NCBI GenBank assembly: GCA_026399515.1
Contig: JAPLQT010000083.1
Coordinates: 1 to 37,655 of the forward strand
Reading direction: 5' to 3'
Source: Pseudomonadota bacterium
GTDB lineage: Bacteria > Pseudomonadota > Gammaproteobacteria > Burkholderiales > Rhodocyclaceae
DNA: 37,655 nt
The notes beneath the pieces are model-generated. The model was not told the origin of the DNA. It saw nothing but the letters and a program-made list of their open reading frames with translations, and ran no database searches. A program made the position numbers and the translations under genes. Of this stretch, positions 16,466 through 25,461 are shown piece after piece (the stretch's first letter is position 1; the number at the start of each line of letters is the position of its first letter).

Positions 16466-18331
16466 ATGTCGACAATTGCCGGAAATCCTTCCCTGCCAGC
16501 AAGCACCGTGGTCATGCCGGGCGAAACCATACCTCGCATGTTCTGGAATGCCGTGCAAAAGCGCGGCGAGAACATCATCTTCCGGCAGAAGGCCTTTGGC
16601 TTGTGGCAAAGCCTGAACTGGCGCGATCTCGGGGAGATCGTCCGGGAAGTCGGAATGGGACTGATCGAACTGGGTTTCGCACCGGGCGAGCGGACTTCGA
16701 TTCTCGGCAACACCGAACAGGAATGGCTCTTTTCCGACCTCGGGGTGCTGTGCGCGGGTGGCATCAGTTCAGGCATCTACCCGACCGATGCGGTCGCGCA
16801 GGTCGAGTATCTGATGCAGGACTCGGAGTCGGTCTATCTCTTCGTCGAAGACGAGGAACAACTCGACAAGGCGCTTGAAGTCCGCGAACGCCTGCCGAAA
16901 CTGCGCAAGATCATCGTCTGGGACATGGAAGGCCTGCGCGATCTCGACGATGCGCAGGTGATCAGCCTGAAGGGCTTGCGGGAGATCGGACGCGAACGTA
17001 TCGCCAGGCTGGGTGCCGCCGCCGCGAGCGAATGGCAGGCACGCATCGATACCCGCCAACCCGAGGATCTGGCGATTCTCATCTATACATCGGGGACAAC
17101 CGGCCGGCCCAAGGGGGCGATGCTCTCCCATCGCAACGTGGTGTTCACGGTGCGTGGGCTCAACGCGATGTTTCCCCAGGACGATAGCGATGAGCGCATG
17201 TCCTTTCTGCCGTTGTGCCATGTCGCGGAGCGCATACTCGGGGCTTACCTCGGGCTTTATACAGGCACCAAGCTGAATTTCGTCGAGAATCCAGAGACCA
17301 TCCCGGAGAACGTGCGGGAGATTGCGCCGACGATATTCGGCGCCGTGCCGCGCATCTGGGAGAAATTCTATTCAGGGGTGACGATCACCCTTTCCGAGGC
17401 GACCAGCTTCGAAAAGCTGGCCTACAAAATGGCGATCGGTGTCGGCATGCGCATCGTGACCGCGCTGGAGGCCGGGCAAGCGGTCGGCGCGGGCCTGAAG
17501 ACGATGCACTGGCTTGCCCGTTTTCTGGTGCTGGACAATGTGAGGAAGAGCATCGGCATCCATCGCAGCCGTTACCTATTTACCGGCGCCGCCCCGATCT
17601 CGCCGGACCTGGTGCGCTGGTACATGGCGCTGGGTGCGCCCATGCTCGAAGTCTGGGGACAAACCGAGTCCTGCGGCGCGGGTACGGCCATGCCCAGCGG
17701 GCGAATCAAGCCGGGTATGATAGGCACGGCGGCATCCTTCAACGAGGTCTCAGTGTCGCCCGACGGAGAACTGCTGATCCGCGGCGAGAACGTTTTCATG
17801 GGCTACCTCAACCAGCCGGAAAAGACCGCCGAGACCATCGATGCCGAGGGCTGGCTGCACACCGGCGACGTCGGTTACGCCGATGCCGACGGTTACTTCA
17901 AGATCTCCGACCGTCTCAAGGACATCATCATCACCGCCGGCGGCAAGAACATCACCCCGTCGGAGATCGAGAACCAGCTCAAGTTCTCGCCTTACATCAC
18001 CGACGCCGTGGTGATCGGCGACAAACGACCCTATCTGGTCTGCCTGGTCATGATAGACCAGGATAACGTGGAGAAATTCGCCCAGGACCACGACATCCCC
18101 TTCTCGAATTACGCCAGTCTGTGCCACGCACACGAGGTGCAGAAACTGATAGAGTCCGAATTGGAGCGGGTGAACCAGCAGTTCGCCCGTGTCGAGCAAG
18201 TGAAGAAGTTCCGCCTGATCGAGAAAAAACTCGGCGCCGAGGACGAGGAACTTACCCCGACCATGAAACTCAAGCGCAAGTTCGTTAGCCAGAAATACTC
18301 GGAACTTATAGAATCCATGTACCGTAACTAA
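16466..18331 (+). CDS. Long-chain acyl-CoA synthetase (AMP-forming)
   Basis: 621 residues. Activates a carboxylic acid to its CoA thioester via an acyl-adenylate. The AMP-binding motif YTSGTTGRPKG is at about 207-217, LPLCHVAERILG and FGAVPRIWEKFYSG follow, then LEVWGQTESCGAG, GWLHTGDVGYADADGYF, ISDRLKDIIITAGGKNITP with the likely adenylation Lys, and the end LTPTMKLKRKFV. This architecture is the long-chain (FAA1-like) group rather than small aromatic ligases. The ATG at 16466 was chosen although no Shine-Dalgarno is evident; the open frame further left lies inside the phosphoesterase gene. Its place within liv genes suggests that the imported compound is its substrate. Confidence 0.93.
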   Translation: MSTIAGNPSLPASTVVMPGETIPRMFWNAVQKRGENIIFRQKAFGLWQSLNWRDLGEIVREVGMGLIELGFAPGERTSILGNTEQEWLFSDLGVLCAGGISSGIYPTDAVAQVEYLMQDSESVYLFVEDEEQLDKALEVRERLPKLRKIIVWDMEGLRDLDDAQVISLKGLREIGRERIARLGAAAASEWQARIDTRQPEDLAILIYTSGTTGRPKGAMLSHRNVVFTVRGLNAMFPQDDSDERMSFLPLCHVAERILGAYLGLYTGTKLNFVENPETIPENVREIAPTIFGAVPRIWEKFYSGVTITLSEATSFEKLAYKMAIGVGMRIVTALEAGQAVGAGLKTMHWLARFLVLDNVRKSIGIHRSRYLFTGAAPISPDLVRWYMALGAPMLEVWGQTESCGAGTAMPSGRIKPGMIGTAASFNEVSVSPDGELLIRGENVFMGYLNQPEKTAETIDAEGWLHTGDVGYADADGYFKISDRLKDIIITAGGKNITPSEIENQLKFSPYITDAVVIGDKRPYLVCLVMIDQDNVEKFAQDHDIPFSNYASLCHAHEVQKLIESELERVNQQFARVEQVKKFRLIEKKLGAEDEELTPTMKLKRKFVSQKYSELIESMYRN

Positions 18332-18499
18332 CTCGCATCGACGTCAGACCACCCCTGTGCCATGAAATCGTTCAAGAACTGCATTGACGCCCCCACCCCC
18401 AACCCCCGCCCAGGCGGGGGCTACAGAGTGCTCGCTGCGCTCGTGGGTGACAGGGCGCTTCGTCCCTGTATTTCACGTTGAAAACTCGAGGAGAGCACC
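18332..18499. other. Structured intergenic stretch upstream of the binding-protein gene
   Basis: C-rich runs (18390-18407) lead into a GC hairpin, CCCCCGCC (18403-18410) pairing with GGCGGGGG (18413-18420). A short dyad, GCTCGCTGCGCTCG, follows near 18430, then hairpin ACAGGG (18450-18455) with CCCTGT (18464-18469). There is no T-tract, so not a classical terminator. It may be a dispersed intergenic repeat or an mRNA-processing structure that lets the binding protein be made in excess. AGGAGAG precedes the next ATG. Confidence 0.55.
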
Positions 18500-19666
18500 A
18501 TGAAACGTATCACTAGCAGTGTTGCCATCGTGGCGGTTGCCTTGGCGGTCGGCGGCGCGGCCCAGGCGGACCAGGGAGTCACCAAGGATCAGGTCGTCGT
18601 CGGTTCCATCCAGGATCTGTCGGGTCCGCTAGCCGGCTTCGGCAAGCAGCTCAAGTTGGGCATCCAGATGCGCGCCGATGAAATCAACGAGAGCGGCGGC
18701 ATCAACGGCCGCAAGCTCAAGATGGTGATCGAGGACAGCGGCTACGATCCGAAGAAAGGCCTGCTCGCCGCGCAGAAAATGGTCCAGCAGGACAAGATCT
18801 TCGCGATGGTCGGCACCCTGGGGACCGGCGTGGCGATGGCCAGCTTCCAGCCGCTGTTCGAGAAGAATGTACCGAACCTGTTTCCGCTGACGGCCGCGCG
18901 CGAAATGTACGAACCCCTCAACAAACTCAAGCTGTCCTTTGCCGCACCCTATTACGACCAGGTGCGCATGGGCGTGAAGTGGATGGCCAAGGAGCGCGGC
19001 GCGAAAAAATTCTGCGTCATCTACCAGGACGACGAGTTCGGTCTGGAAGTGTTCCGCGGCGCCGAGCACGGCCTGAAGGACATGAACCAGGACTTCGCCG
19101 AAAAGACCACCTTCAAGCGCGGCGCAACCGATTTCTCGGCGCAGGTGGCGAAGATGAAAAGCTCCGGCTGTGACACGGTGGTGCTGGGCACCGTCATTCG
19201 CGAGACCATCGGCACCATCGGGACCGCCAAGAAGATGGGCTGGGATCCGCAGTTCATGGGATCCTCGGCGGCCTACACCGACCTGATCCACAAGCTCGGC
19301 GGCAAAGCCATGGACGGCCTCTACGCAACCTTCCAGACGGGTGTCCCTTATATGGACGACCCTTCCAAGAATGTCCGCGAATGGGGTGCGCGCTACAAGG
19401 CCAAGTACAATGAAGATCCCGGCCTGTTCTCCGCTTACGGTTACATGGCGGTCGACCTGTTCTTCCGCGCCGCGCAGAAGGCCGGCGCCAAGTTGACAAC
19501 GGACAGCCTGGTGAACGCTTTCGAGACAACCAGTTTTCCGCGCGACATGTTCGGCAGTCCGGAATTCAAGTTCTCCAAGACCAACCATCTGGGGAACAGC
19601 AAGTCGCGCATCGGCCAGATCCAGAACGGCAAATGGATGGGCATCACCGATTATCTGGAGAATTGA
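18500..19666 (+). CDS. Periplasmic substrate-binding protein of the liv-type ABC transporter
   Basis: 388 residues with a signal peptide ending near AAQA (about residue 23). The mature protein is a type I periplasmic binding fold: GVTKDQVVVGSIQDLSGPLAGFGKQLKLG, then MRADEINESGGINGRKLKMVIEDSGYDPKKG (seen in parts) and QDDEFGLEVFRG, all standard for LivJ/LivK-like receptors. It captures the solute for LivHM-LivGF. The family includes receptors for aromatic and fatty-acid-like compounds, and the neighbouring acyl-CoA synthetase favours such a ligand over an amino acid, but that is inference. Well-placed AGGAGAG Shine-Dalgarno. Last gene of the cluster, followed by a strong terminator. Confidence 0.93.
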   Translation: MKRITSSVAIVAVALAVGGAAQADQGVTKDQVVVGSIQDLSGPLAGFGKQLKLGIQMRADEINESGGINGRKLKMVIEDSGYDPKKGLLAAQKMVQQDKIFAMVGTLGTGVAMASFQPLFEKNVPNLFPLTAAREMYEPLNKLKLSFAAPYYDQVRMGVKWMAKERGAKKFCVIYQDDEFGLEVFRGAEHGLKDMNQDFAEKTTFKRGATDFSAQVAKMKSSGCDTVVLGTVIRETIGTIGTAKKMGWDPQFMGSSAAYTDLIHKLGGKAMDGLYATFQTGVPYMDDPSKNVREWGARYKAKYNEDPGLFSAYGYMAVDLFFRAAQKAGAKLTTDSLVNAFETTSFPRDMFGSPEFKFSKTNHLGNSKSRIGQIQNGKWMGITDYLEN

Positions 19667-19685
19667 TCGCCGTCGATCCATCATG

Positions 19686-19712
19686 AACGGCGCCCCAGGG
19701 CGCCGTTTTTTT
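19686..19712 (+). terminator. Rho-independent terminator of the liv cluster
   Basis: A perfect nine-base stem, AACGGCGCC (19686-19694) with GGCGCCGTT (19699-19707), has a CCAG loop and is followed by a run of seven T (19706-19712). It lies 20 bases after the binding-protein stop. Confidence 0.93.
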
Positions 19713-19761
19713 ATAGTATTGTTCGAAACAAGGCGTGGTTGATTGGAGTGGGAAGGCAGGC

Positions 19762-20598
19762 ATGAAAATTCGCTTCAGCAAGATGCACGGCCTGGGCAAC
19801 GACTTCGTCGTCATCGACGCCGTGCGCCAGGAAATCCGGCTGACCCCGGCGCAGGCGCGCTGGCTCGCCGACCGTCACTTCGGCGTCGGCTGCGACCAGA
19901 TCCTGGTGGTGGAAAAGGCGGATCGCACCGATGTCGATTTCCGCTACCGGATATTCAATGCCGACGGCGGCGAGGTGGAGCAGTGCGGCAACGGCGCGCG
20001 CTGCTTCGTGCGCTTCGTGCATGAACAAGGCCTCAGCGCCCAGCGCCGGATCCGCGTCGCGACGCTGTCCGGGATCATAGCGCCGTGCCTGGAGGCGAAC
20101 GGCGAAATCAGCGTCGACATGGGCGCGCCGGTGTTCACGCCCGCCGAGATACCCTTCCGGAGCGACAGCGCGGATATCGTGCAGCCGCTGCAAGTGGGCG
20201 ACCGCCAGGTCGACATCACCGCCGTTTCGATGGGCAATCCGCATGCGGTCCAGGTCGTCAATGACATCGCCAGTGCTCCGGTCGAGCGGGATGGCCCGCT
20301 GATCGAGTCACACCCGCGTTTTCCCCGCCGCGTCAATGCCGGTTTCATGCAGGTGCTGGACCGCCATGCCATCCGCTTGCGCGTATATGAGCGCGGCACC
20401 GGCGAGACCCTGGCCTGCGGCACCGGCGCTTGCGCGGCCGTGGTCGCCGGGATTCGGCTCGGACTGCTCGACAGCCCCGTGCAGGTGACGACGCATGGCG
20501 GCGACTTGCGGATAGCCTGGGAAGGCGGCATCAGCCCTGTCATAATGACGGGGCCGGCCGTGACGGTATTCACCGGCGAACTCGAACTGCTCAATTAG
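19762..20598 (+). CDS. dapF: Diaminopimelate epimerase
   Basis: Converts LL- to meso-diaminopimelate for lysine and peptidoglycan. From the ATG at 19762 the protein has 278 residues, the usual length. Both catalytic cysteines are present, Cys75 in EQCGNGARC and Cys219 in [10 protein letters not shown], as are [13 protein letters not shown] at the start and [17 protein letters not shown] precedes this ATG; the in-frame start at 19735 adds nine residues that are not family-like. It heads a plus-strand run with DUF484 and xerC, a gene order common in Proteobacteria, just after the liv terminator. A small dyad TTGTT-CGA-AACAA (19719-19731) sits in its leader. Confidence 0.97.
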   Translation: MKIRFSKMHGLGNDFVVIDAVRQEIRLTPAQARWLADRHFGVGCDQILVVEKADRTDVDFRYRIFNADGGEVEQCGNGARCFVRFVHEQGLSAQRRIRVATLSGIIAPCLEANGEISVDMGAPVFTPAEIPFRSDSADIVQPLQVGDRQVDITAVSMGNPHAVQVVNDIASAPVERDGPLIESHPRFPRRVNAGFMQVLDRHAIRLRVYERGTGETLACGTGACAAVVAGIRLGLLDSPVQVTTHGGDLRIAWEGGISPVIMTGPAVTVFTGELELLN

Positions 20599-20614
20599 AC
20601 ATCAGAGGAAAGAC

Positions 20615-21274
20615 ATGAACGCTGCCCTGGAAGCCAATGAAGTCGCCGGTTACCTGAAGAGTCATCCGGAATTCTTCGATCACTACGCCGAACTGCTGGC
20701 GCAAGTGCATATTCCGGATCCGCACGGAGGGCGTGCCATATCGATCACCGAACGCCAGCTCGGCAACCTGCGCGACCGCAACAAGCAACTCGAAGCCAAG
20801 CTCACCGAATTGATCCGCTACGGCGAGGAGAACGACGCCATCTCCGAGAAGATTCACTGGATGACCGTCGCCCTGATCGCCGCCGCCGATTACCCCGCGG
20901 TGGCGCGAACCTTGTATTCGCATCTCGGCGGCGCTTTCGCCGTCCCGCATGTGGCGTTTCGGCTATGGGGTTTTGCGGCTGAGAAGCTGCCACGGCATGC
21001 GGAATTTTCGGCGACCGATCCCGCCACGATCGATTTCGCCAAAGATCTCAAGCATCCTTATTGCGGTCCGAGCGCGGGCGTCATCGACCTGGCGTGGTTG
21101 GGGGGCGGTGTCCGTTCCCTGGCGCTGGTGCCGCTGCGGCGCGGGGACGAGACCTTCGGCCTGCTGGCGCTCGGCAGCGAGGAAGCGCACCGCTTTTATC
21201 CCGAGATGGGCAGCCTGTTCCTCACCCGCTTCGGCGACATCGCCGCCGCCGCCCTGTTGCGCACGCTGGAATAG
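20615..21274 (+). CDS. DUF484 family protein
   Basis: 219 residues. The start NEVAGYLKSHPEFFDHYAELLAQVHIPDPHGGRAISI (seen in parts) is the DUF484 signature, followed by a coiled-coil-like ITERQLGNLRDRNKQLEAKL and a GAF-like domain with SLALVPLRRGDETFGLLALGSEE. Function is not established; the gene typically sits between dapF and xerC, as here. AGAGGAAAG precedes the ATG. Sixteen bases after dapF and seven before the xerC start. Confidence 0.93.
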   Translation: MNAALEANEVAGYLKSHPEFFDHYAELLAQVHIPDPHGGRAISITERQLGNLRDRNKQLEAKLTELIRYGEENDAISEKIHWMTVALIAAADYPAVARTLYSHLGGAFAVPHVAFRLWGFAAEKLPRHAEFSATDPATIDFAKDLKHPYCGPSAGVIDLAWLGGGVRSLALVPLRRGDETFGLLALGSEEAHRFYPEMGSLFLTRFGDIAAAALLRTLE

Positions 21275-21281
21275 ATAGTCA

Positions 21282-22199
21282 GTGAGTGCTCTGCACGGAG
21301 CGGCGCAGGCCACTATCGAGGCATTCCTCGCCGCCCAGTCCAACGAGCGCCGCGCCAGTCCTCATACCCTTGCCGCTTACCGGCGCGATCTCGCCATGCT
21401 GTTGCAGATTAGCGCGGCCATTTCCATGGACGCGCTGGCCGCATTGTCGGCGACCGACATACGCCGCTATGCCATGCAGATGCACAGCCGCGGACGTTCG
21501 CCGCGCTCCATCGCCCGCACCCTGTCGGCCTGGCGCAGCTTTTATCGCTGGCTCGGCCGCAATCGTGACCTGCCTTTGAATCCCTGCCAGGGCGTGCGCC
21601 CGCCCAAACGCCGCCACGATCTTCCCAAGGCGCTTTCGGTCGACCAGGCGAGTGCCTTGCTCGAGGCCGCCGTACCCGCCAACGGGTTGCTCGAACTGCG
21701 CGACCAGGCGATGTTCGAGCTGTTCTATTCCTCCGGCCTGCGCCTGGCCGAACTCGTCTCGCTCGACATCGGCGCGGGGCTGGACCCCAGCGCCGGCGAA
21801 GTCACGGTCACCGGCAAACGCAGCAAGACCCGTGTCGTTCCGGTGGGGGGAAAAGCGTTGGCCGCCGTTCACGCTTGGCTGGCGCGGCGCAACGAGATGG
21901 CGGCGGAAGATGAAGCCGCGCTATTCGTCAGCCGGCGCGGCACGCGCATCTCGCCGCGCATGGTGGAACTGCGCCTGGCGCGGTGGGCGCAACGCCAGGG
22001 TCTCGGCCTCAAGGTCCATCCCCACATGCTGCGCCACTCCTTCGCCACCCACCTGCTGCAATCCTCCGGTGACCTGCGCGCGGTGCAGGAGATGATGGGC
22101 CACGCCAGCATTTCCTCGACGCAGATTTACACTCATCTGGACTTTCAGCATCTCGCCAAAGTCTATGATGCTGCCCATCCCCGGGCGCGAAAAAAATAG
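21282..22199 (+). CDS. xerC: Tyrosine recombinase XerC
   Basis: 305 residues. Resolves chromosome dimers at dif together with XerD and FtsK. All six catalytic residues are visible: Arg154 (SSGLRLAEL), Lys179 (TGKRSKTR), His248 and Arg251 (HPHMLRHSF), His274 (MGHASISST) and Tyr283 (QIYTHLD). The N-terminal SAM-like domain (SPHTLAAYRRDL) is intact. GTG start seven bases after the DUF484 stop; no better start is available. Position after dapF-DUF484 supports XerC rather than XerD or an element-borne integrase. Confidence 0.95.
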   Translation: MSALHGAAQATIEAFLAAQSNERRASPHTLAAYRRDLAMLLQISAAISMDALAALSATDIRRYAMQMHSRGRSPRSIARTLSAWRSFYRWLGRNRDLPLNPCQGVRPPKRRHDLPKALSVDQASALLEAAVPANGLLELRDQAMFELFYSSGLRLAELVSLDIGAGLDPSAGEVTVTGKRSKTRVVPVGGKALAAVHAWLARRNEMAAEDEAALFVSRRGTRISPRMVELRLARWAQRQGLGLKVHPHMLRHSFATHLLQSSGDLRAVQEMMGHASISSTQIYTHLDFQHLAKVYDAAHPRARKK

Positions 22200-22274
22200 T
22201 CCGGAGTCGCTCCGGGTCATGTAGTCATGCAAACGAGCGCCGGCATAGTCATTTCAACTTGGAGGATTTACGTC

Positions 22275-23534
22275 ATGTCCATCAATCTTCGATTCATCGT
22301 GTACCTTGTCTCCCTGATTGGATTTGGTAGCTTGGTCCTGGTGCCCGGTGCAGGTTCCGTCCTTGCCGCGGAAGAAGCGCCGCCTCCCGGCGACACTGTG
22401 CGCCTGGAGGTCGGCAAGGCCTTGAAGGAGGCGCAGGAGTTGTCGGCAGCCAAGAAGTACAAGGAAGCCTTGGCAAAGATTGACGAAGCCGACGCCGTCA
22501 CCGCCAAGACCCCGTATGAGTCATATGTCATCGTCCGGAATCGCGGCGCCGCCGCTTTCGCCGATGGCAATGTCGATCTCGCCGCCAAGTCATTTACCAC
22601 GGCGCTGACCTTCGATCGGCTGACGCCAGCCGAACTTCTCGACATCTCGCGGGGACTGGCGGCACAGTTCTATAACAAGCCTGACTACGCGAATGCGATC
22701 GTATGGGCAGCGCGTTACCTGGAAAAAGGCGGCCCCGACCCGGAGATCAAGGTCTTGCTGACCCAGGCGCACTTCCTGAAGAATGATTGTGCCAGTGCCG
22801 CGTCTCTGCTAAGAAAGTTCATTCGCGACGACGAGGCGGCGGGCAGAGTGACGGCGGAGAGCCAGCTTCAACTCTGGGCGAATTGCGAGTTGAAGCTGAA
22901 CCGCAATGCCGAGTTGGTCATGGCCCTTGAAAAGCTGGCGACTCATTATCCCAAGAAAAGCTATTGGACCGATCTGGTCCGTCGGGTCCAAGTCAATCCG
23001 GCGTTCTCCGAGCGCCTGGCGCTGGACGCCTATCGCCTTCAATCCTACGCTGGGGGCCTGGGTAGTCCCGAGGAATATTCGGACATGGCCAGTCTCGCCA
23101 TGCAGGCTGGGTTCCCGGCGGAGGCGAAGAAGGCACTCGACAAGGGCAAGGCGGAGAAGCTGCTGGGAGCCGGCGCGACGGATGCAAAGCTGAAGAAACT
23201 GGAGGACCAGGTTAACAAGGGGCTGGCGGAGGATATCAAATCCCTGGCTCAGGATGAGCAGCGCGCCACAGCGGCGAAGACGGGAATCACGCCGGTCAAC
23301 ATCGGGTTCAATTTCGTGCTGCACGGCCAGTTTGAAAAAGGCATTGCCTTGATCGAACGGGGCATCGCCAAGGGGGACCTCAAATATCCCGAAGATGCCA
23401 AGCTGAAGCTTGCCGTGGCCTATCTGTATGCCGGTCAGAAGGACAAGGCGGTGCAGGCGCTCAAGTCAATTACCGGGACCGATGGCGTCGAGGTTCTGGC
23501 GAAGTTGTGGCTGCTTCGGATGAATCAGGGTTAG
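22275..23534 (+). CDS. Secreted TPR-like repeat protein
   Basis: 419 residues from the ATG at 22275, which has GGAGG nine bases upstream; a start at 22227 gives a long leader without Shine-Dalgarno. Signal peptide about 1-31 (FIVYLVSLIGFGSLVLVPGAGSVLA). The rest is helical and Ala/Lys/Leu-rich with repeats of TPR character: ALKEAQELSAAKKYKEALAKIDEAD and, at the C-terminus, LKLAVAYLYAGQKDKAVQALKSI (seen in parts). The middle includes paired-helix units without clear consensus. Likely periplasmic scaffold, partner unknown. It follows xerC after 75 bases that contain a small CCGGA/TCCGG hairpin, so may be a separate unit. Convergent with a GNAT gene. Confidence 0.8.
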   Translation: MSINLRFIVYLVSLIGFGSLVLVPGAGSVLAAEEAPPPGDTVRLEVGKALKEAQELSAAKKYKEALAKIDEADAVTAKTPYESYVIVRNRGAAAFADGNVDLAAKSFTTALTFDRLTPAELLDISRGLAAQFYNKPDYANAIVWAARYLEKGGPDPEIKVLLTQAHFLKNDCASAASLLRKFIRDDEAAGRVTAESQLQLWANCELKLNRNAELVMALEKLATHYPKKSYWTDLVRRVQVNPAFSERLALDAYRLQSYAGGLGSPEEYSDMASLAMQAGFPAEAKKALDKGKAEKLLGAGATDAKLKKLEDQVNKGLAEDIKSLAQDEQRATAAKTGITPVNIGFNFVLHGQFEKGIALIERGIAKGDLKYPEDAKLKLAVAYLYAGQKDKAVQALKSITGTDGVEVLAKLWLLRMNQG

Positions 23535-23554
23535 CGCACGATAGTCGTAGATAC

Positions 23555-24058
23555 CTACGCCGGCGCGTCGAGGATGTTCTGCCAGAACATCGCCCGGCCC
23601 ATTTCCGGATCGAGTTGGTAGGCCGCATAGCCGCACGCTTCATATGCCGACCGGGCGATGGTGTTGCCTTCCAGGACTTCCAGCGTGATCTTGCAACAAC
23701 CCATGCCGCGTGCGATCGCTTCGATGCGCGCCAGCAGTTGCTTGGCGACGCCCTGACCCCTGAATTTTCCAGCGACCGCCAGGTCGTGGATGTTCAGCAA
23801 AGGCTTGCAGGCAAAGGTCGAAAAGCCTTCGATGCAGATGGCGAGTCCGGCCGGCTCTCCATCCACGAAGGCCAGCAAAACCCTCATCCAGTGACGTTTG
23901 CGCAGTTCCGGGACGAGGTTGGCCTGGGAAAACGACGACAGCCCATCGCCGCCGCCCATCGGATCCGACGCGTAATCGTTCAGCAAATAGACGATGGCAT
24001 CGGCATGTTCGGGCGATGACAAGTTGGCATCTACGATTTCGATCACAATATCCCCCAC
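23555..24058 (-). CDS. GNAT family N-acetyltransferase
   Basis: 167 residues from a GTG start; an internal GTG at 24046, preceded by GGGGGA, is an alternative. NIHDLAVAGKFRGQGVAKQLLARIEAIARGMGCCKITLEVLEGNTIARSAYEACGY (read in parts) covers GNAT motifs A and B with the acetyl-CoA loop RGQGVA. The N-terminal half DANLSSPEHADAIVYLLNDYA and DPMGGGDGLS is the pattern of a conserved small GNAT group of unknown substrate. It lies 35 bases downstream of another GNAT gene on the same strand. Confidence 0.87.
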   Translation of the reverse strand: MGDIVIEIVDANLSSPEHADAIVYLLNDYASDPMGGGDGLSSFSQANLVPELRKRHWMRVLLAFVDGEPAGLAICIEGFSTFACKPLLNIHDLAVAGKFRGQGVAKQLLARIEAIARGMGCCKITLEVLEGNTIARSAYEACGYAAYQLDPEMGRAMFWQNILDAPA

Positions 24059-24093
24059 GCTTGATATGAAAACTGCATTTGGCGGCTATCCAC

Positions 24094-24597
24094 TTATACG
24101 CGCCGGCCGACGATCACCAGGTCGCGCTCGATGCCGTCCAGCACCGCGACGCCCGGCAGTTCTCCCCAGCGTGAAAACCCGAAGGCTTCGAACAGCGCCA
24201 GGCTGGGGAGATTGTGGCCGAAGATGAAACCGAGCAAGGTATCGATTTCCAGCCTCGGCGCATCAAGCAAGGCCTGTGTCAGCAGATAGCGCCCCAGGCC
24301 CCGCTGCCGGAAGGCCTCATGCACATAGACGCTGAGTTCGGCGGTTCGGTGGTAGGCCGGGCGTCCATAGAAGGAAGAGAAGCTCAGCCAAGCCGCTATG
24401 CAGCCCTCTCTTTCGACCACCCACAACGGCCTGGAGGACGGCAGGTGTTCCTCGAACCAGTGGACGCGGCTTTCCAACGATACCGGCTCGGTATCCGCGG
24501 TGACCATGTGCGAAGCGACCGTGGCGTTGTAGATCGCCACGATCTCGGGAAGGTCCTCCCGTCGTGCTATTCGATGCGCGATAGTCTGGTTATTCAT
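24094..24597 (-). CDS. GNAT N-acetyltransferase, phosphinothricin/methionine-sulfoximine type
   Basis: 167 residues. IARREDLPEIVAIYNATVASHMVTADTEPVSLESRVHWFEEH (seen in parts) matches the N-terminus of the PAT/Mdd group, which acetylates phosphinothricin-like glutamine analogues or methionine derivatives, and VYVHEAFRQRGLGRYLL is the acetyl-CoA-binding loop. The aromatic SSFYGRPAYHRTAELSVYV strand is also typical. Native substrates in most bacteria are uncertain. Sixteen bases downstream of ispE, so probably the fourth gene of the TPR-lolB-ispE transcript. Confidence 0.87.
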   Translation of the reverse strand: MNNQTIAHRIARREDLPEIVAIYNATVASHMVTADTEPVSLESRVHWFEEHLPSSRPLWVVEREGCIAAWLSFSSFYGRPAYHRTAELSVYVHEAFRQRGLGRYLLTQALLDAPRLEIDTLLGFIFGHNLPSLALFEAFGFSRWGELPGVAVLDGIERDLVIVGRRV

Positions 24598-24612
24598 GCT
24601 GCCTTCGTCCGG

Positions 24613-25461
24613 TTATTGAGGAGAGAGTAGTGCCAGCGCCGGACTGCGGTCGTGGCCGCGCGCGACGAATCCATGCATTCCGGAAGGAAGCTCGGCGTGA
24701 GCGGCAAGCGCCGCCGCTTCGCCGGCAAATTCGGCGAAGACGCAGGCGCCGGAACCGCTCATGTGCGCCGCGCCGAACTGGCGCAACCAGGCGAGATGCT
24801 GGGCGACCTGCGGGTAGAGGCGGCAGGCCACCGGCTCCAGGTCATTGCCGCCCATGCCGGGGCGCCAGGCGGCGGCGCTGATGGCCGGCGTATCGCGCCG
24901 CAGATCGGACGCGCCGAATATCCGCGCCGTCGGCACCGCCACCGGCGGCACCAGCACCAGGTACCAGGCGGGCGGCAGATCCACGTCGACGAAGCGTTCG
25001 CCCACGCCTTCGGCAAAGGCGGCATGACCGTGGATGAAGATAGGCACGTCGGCGCCGAGCGCCAGACCGATCTGTTGCAACTCGGCCGACGGCAGCCGTG
25101 TGTCCCACAAATGGTTCAACGCCAGCAGCGTGGTGGCGGCGTCGGAGCTGCCGCCGCCGAGTCCGCCGCCGATGGGCAGCCGCTTGACGAGATGGATGTC
25201 GACGCCCAGCTTCGAGCCGGCGGCCTGCTGCAACGCCCGCGCCGCGCGCAGGCACAGATCCTGGTCCGGCGGCACGCCGGGGAGCGCGGTGCCCAGCACG
25301 ATGCGGCCGTCCTCGCGCGGCGCGAAGCTCAGGCTGTCGCCGAAGTCGAGGAAGCGGAACACGGTCTGCAACAAGTGGTAGCCGTCCGCGCGGCGGCCGA
25401 CGACATGTAGGAACAGGTTCAGCTTGGCCGGCGCAGGCCATGTGTGGTGCCAGGAACTCAT
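24613..25461 (-). CDS. ispE: 4-diphosphocytidyl-2-C-methyl-D-erythritol kinase
   Basis: Phosphorylates CDP-methylerythritol in the MEP isoprenoid pathway. 282 residues. PAPAKLNLFLHV includes the active-site Lys13, LPIGGGLGGGSSDAATT (95-111) is the GHMP ATP loop, and LGADVPIFIHGHAAFAEGVGE supplies the active-site Asp. I chose the ATG at 25461 because it overlaps the lolB stop as ATGA and gives the family N-terminus; an ATG at 25476 would add five residues. Coupled to lolB. In many betaproteobacteria tRNA-Gln and prs follow ispE; here two GNAT genes do. Confidence 0.96.
   Translation of the reverse strand: MSSWHHTWPAPAKLNLFLHVVGRRADGYHLLQTVFRFLDFGDSLSFAPREDGRIVLGTALPGVPPDQDLCLRAARALQQAAGSKLGVDIHLVKRLPIGGGLGGGSSDAATTLLALNHLWDTRLPSAELQQIGLALGADVPIFIHGHAAFAEGVGERFVDVDLPPAWYLVLVPPVAVPTARIFGASDLRRDTPAISAAAWRPGMGGNDLEPVACRLYPQVAQHLAWLRQFGAAHMSGSGACVFAEFAGEAAALAAHAELPSGMHGFVARGHDRSPALALLSPQ

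Noticed and set aside
22200-22214. CCGGA-GTCGC-TCCGG hairpin after xerC as a terminator
   Set aside because: Five-base stem and no T-tract on the plus strand; the T-run lies on the minus strand, where no gene needs it.
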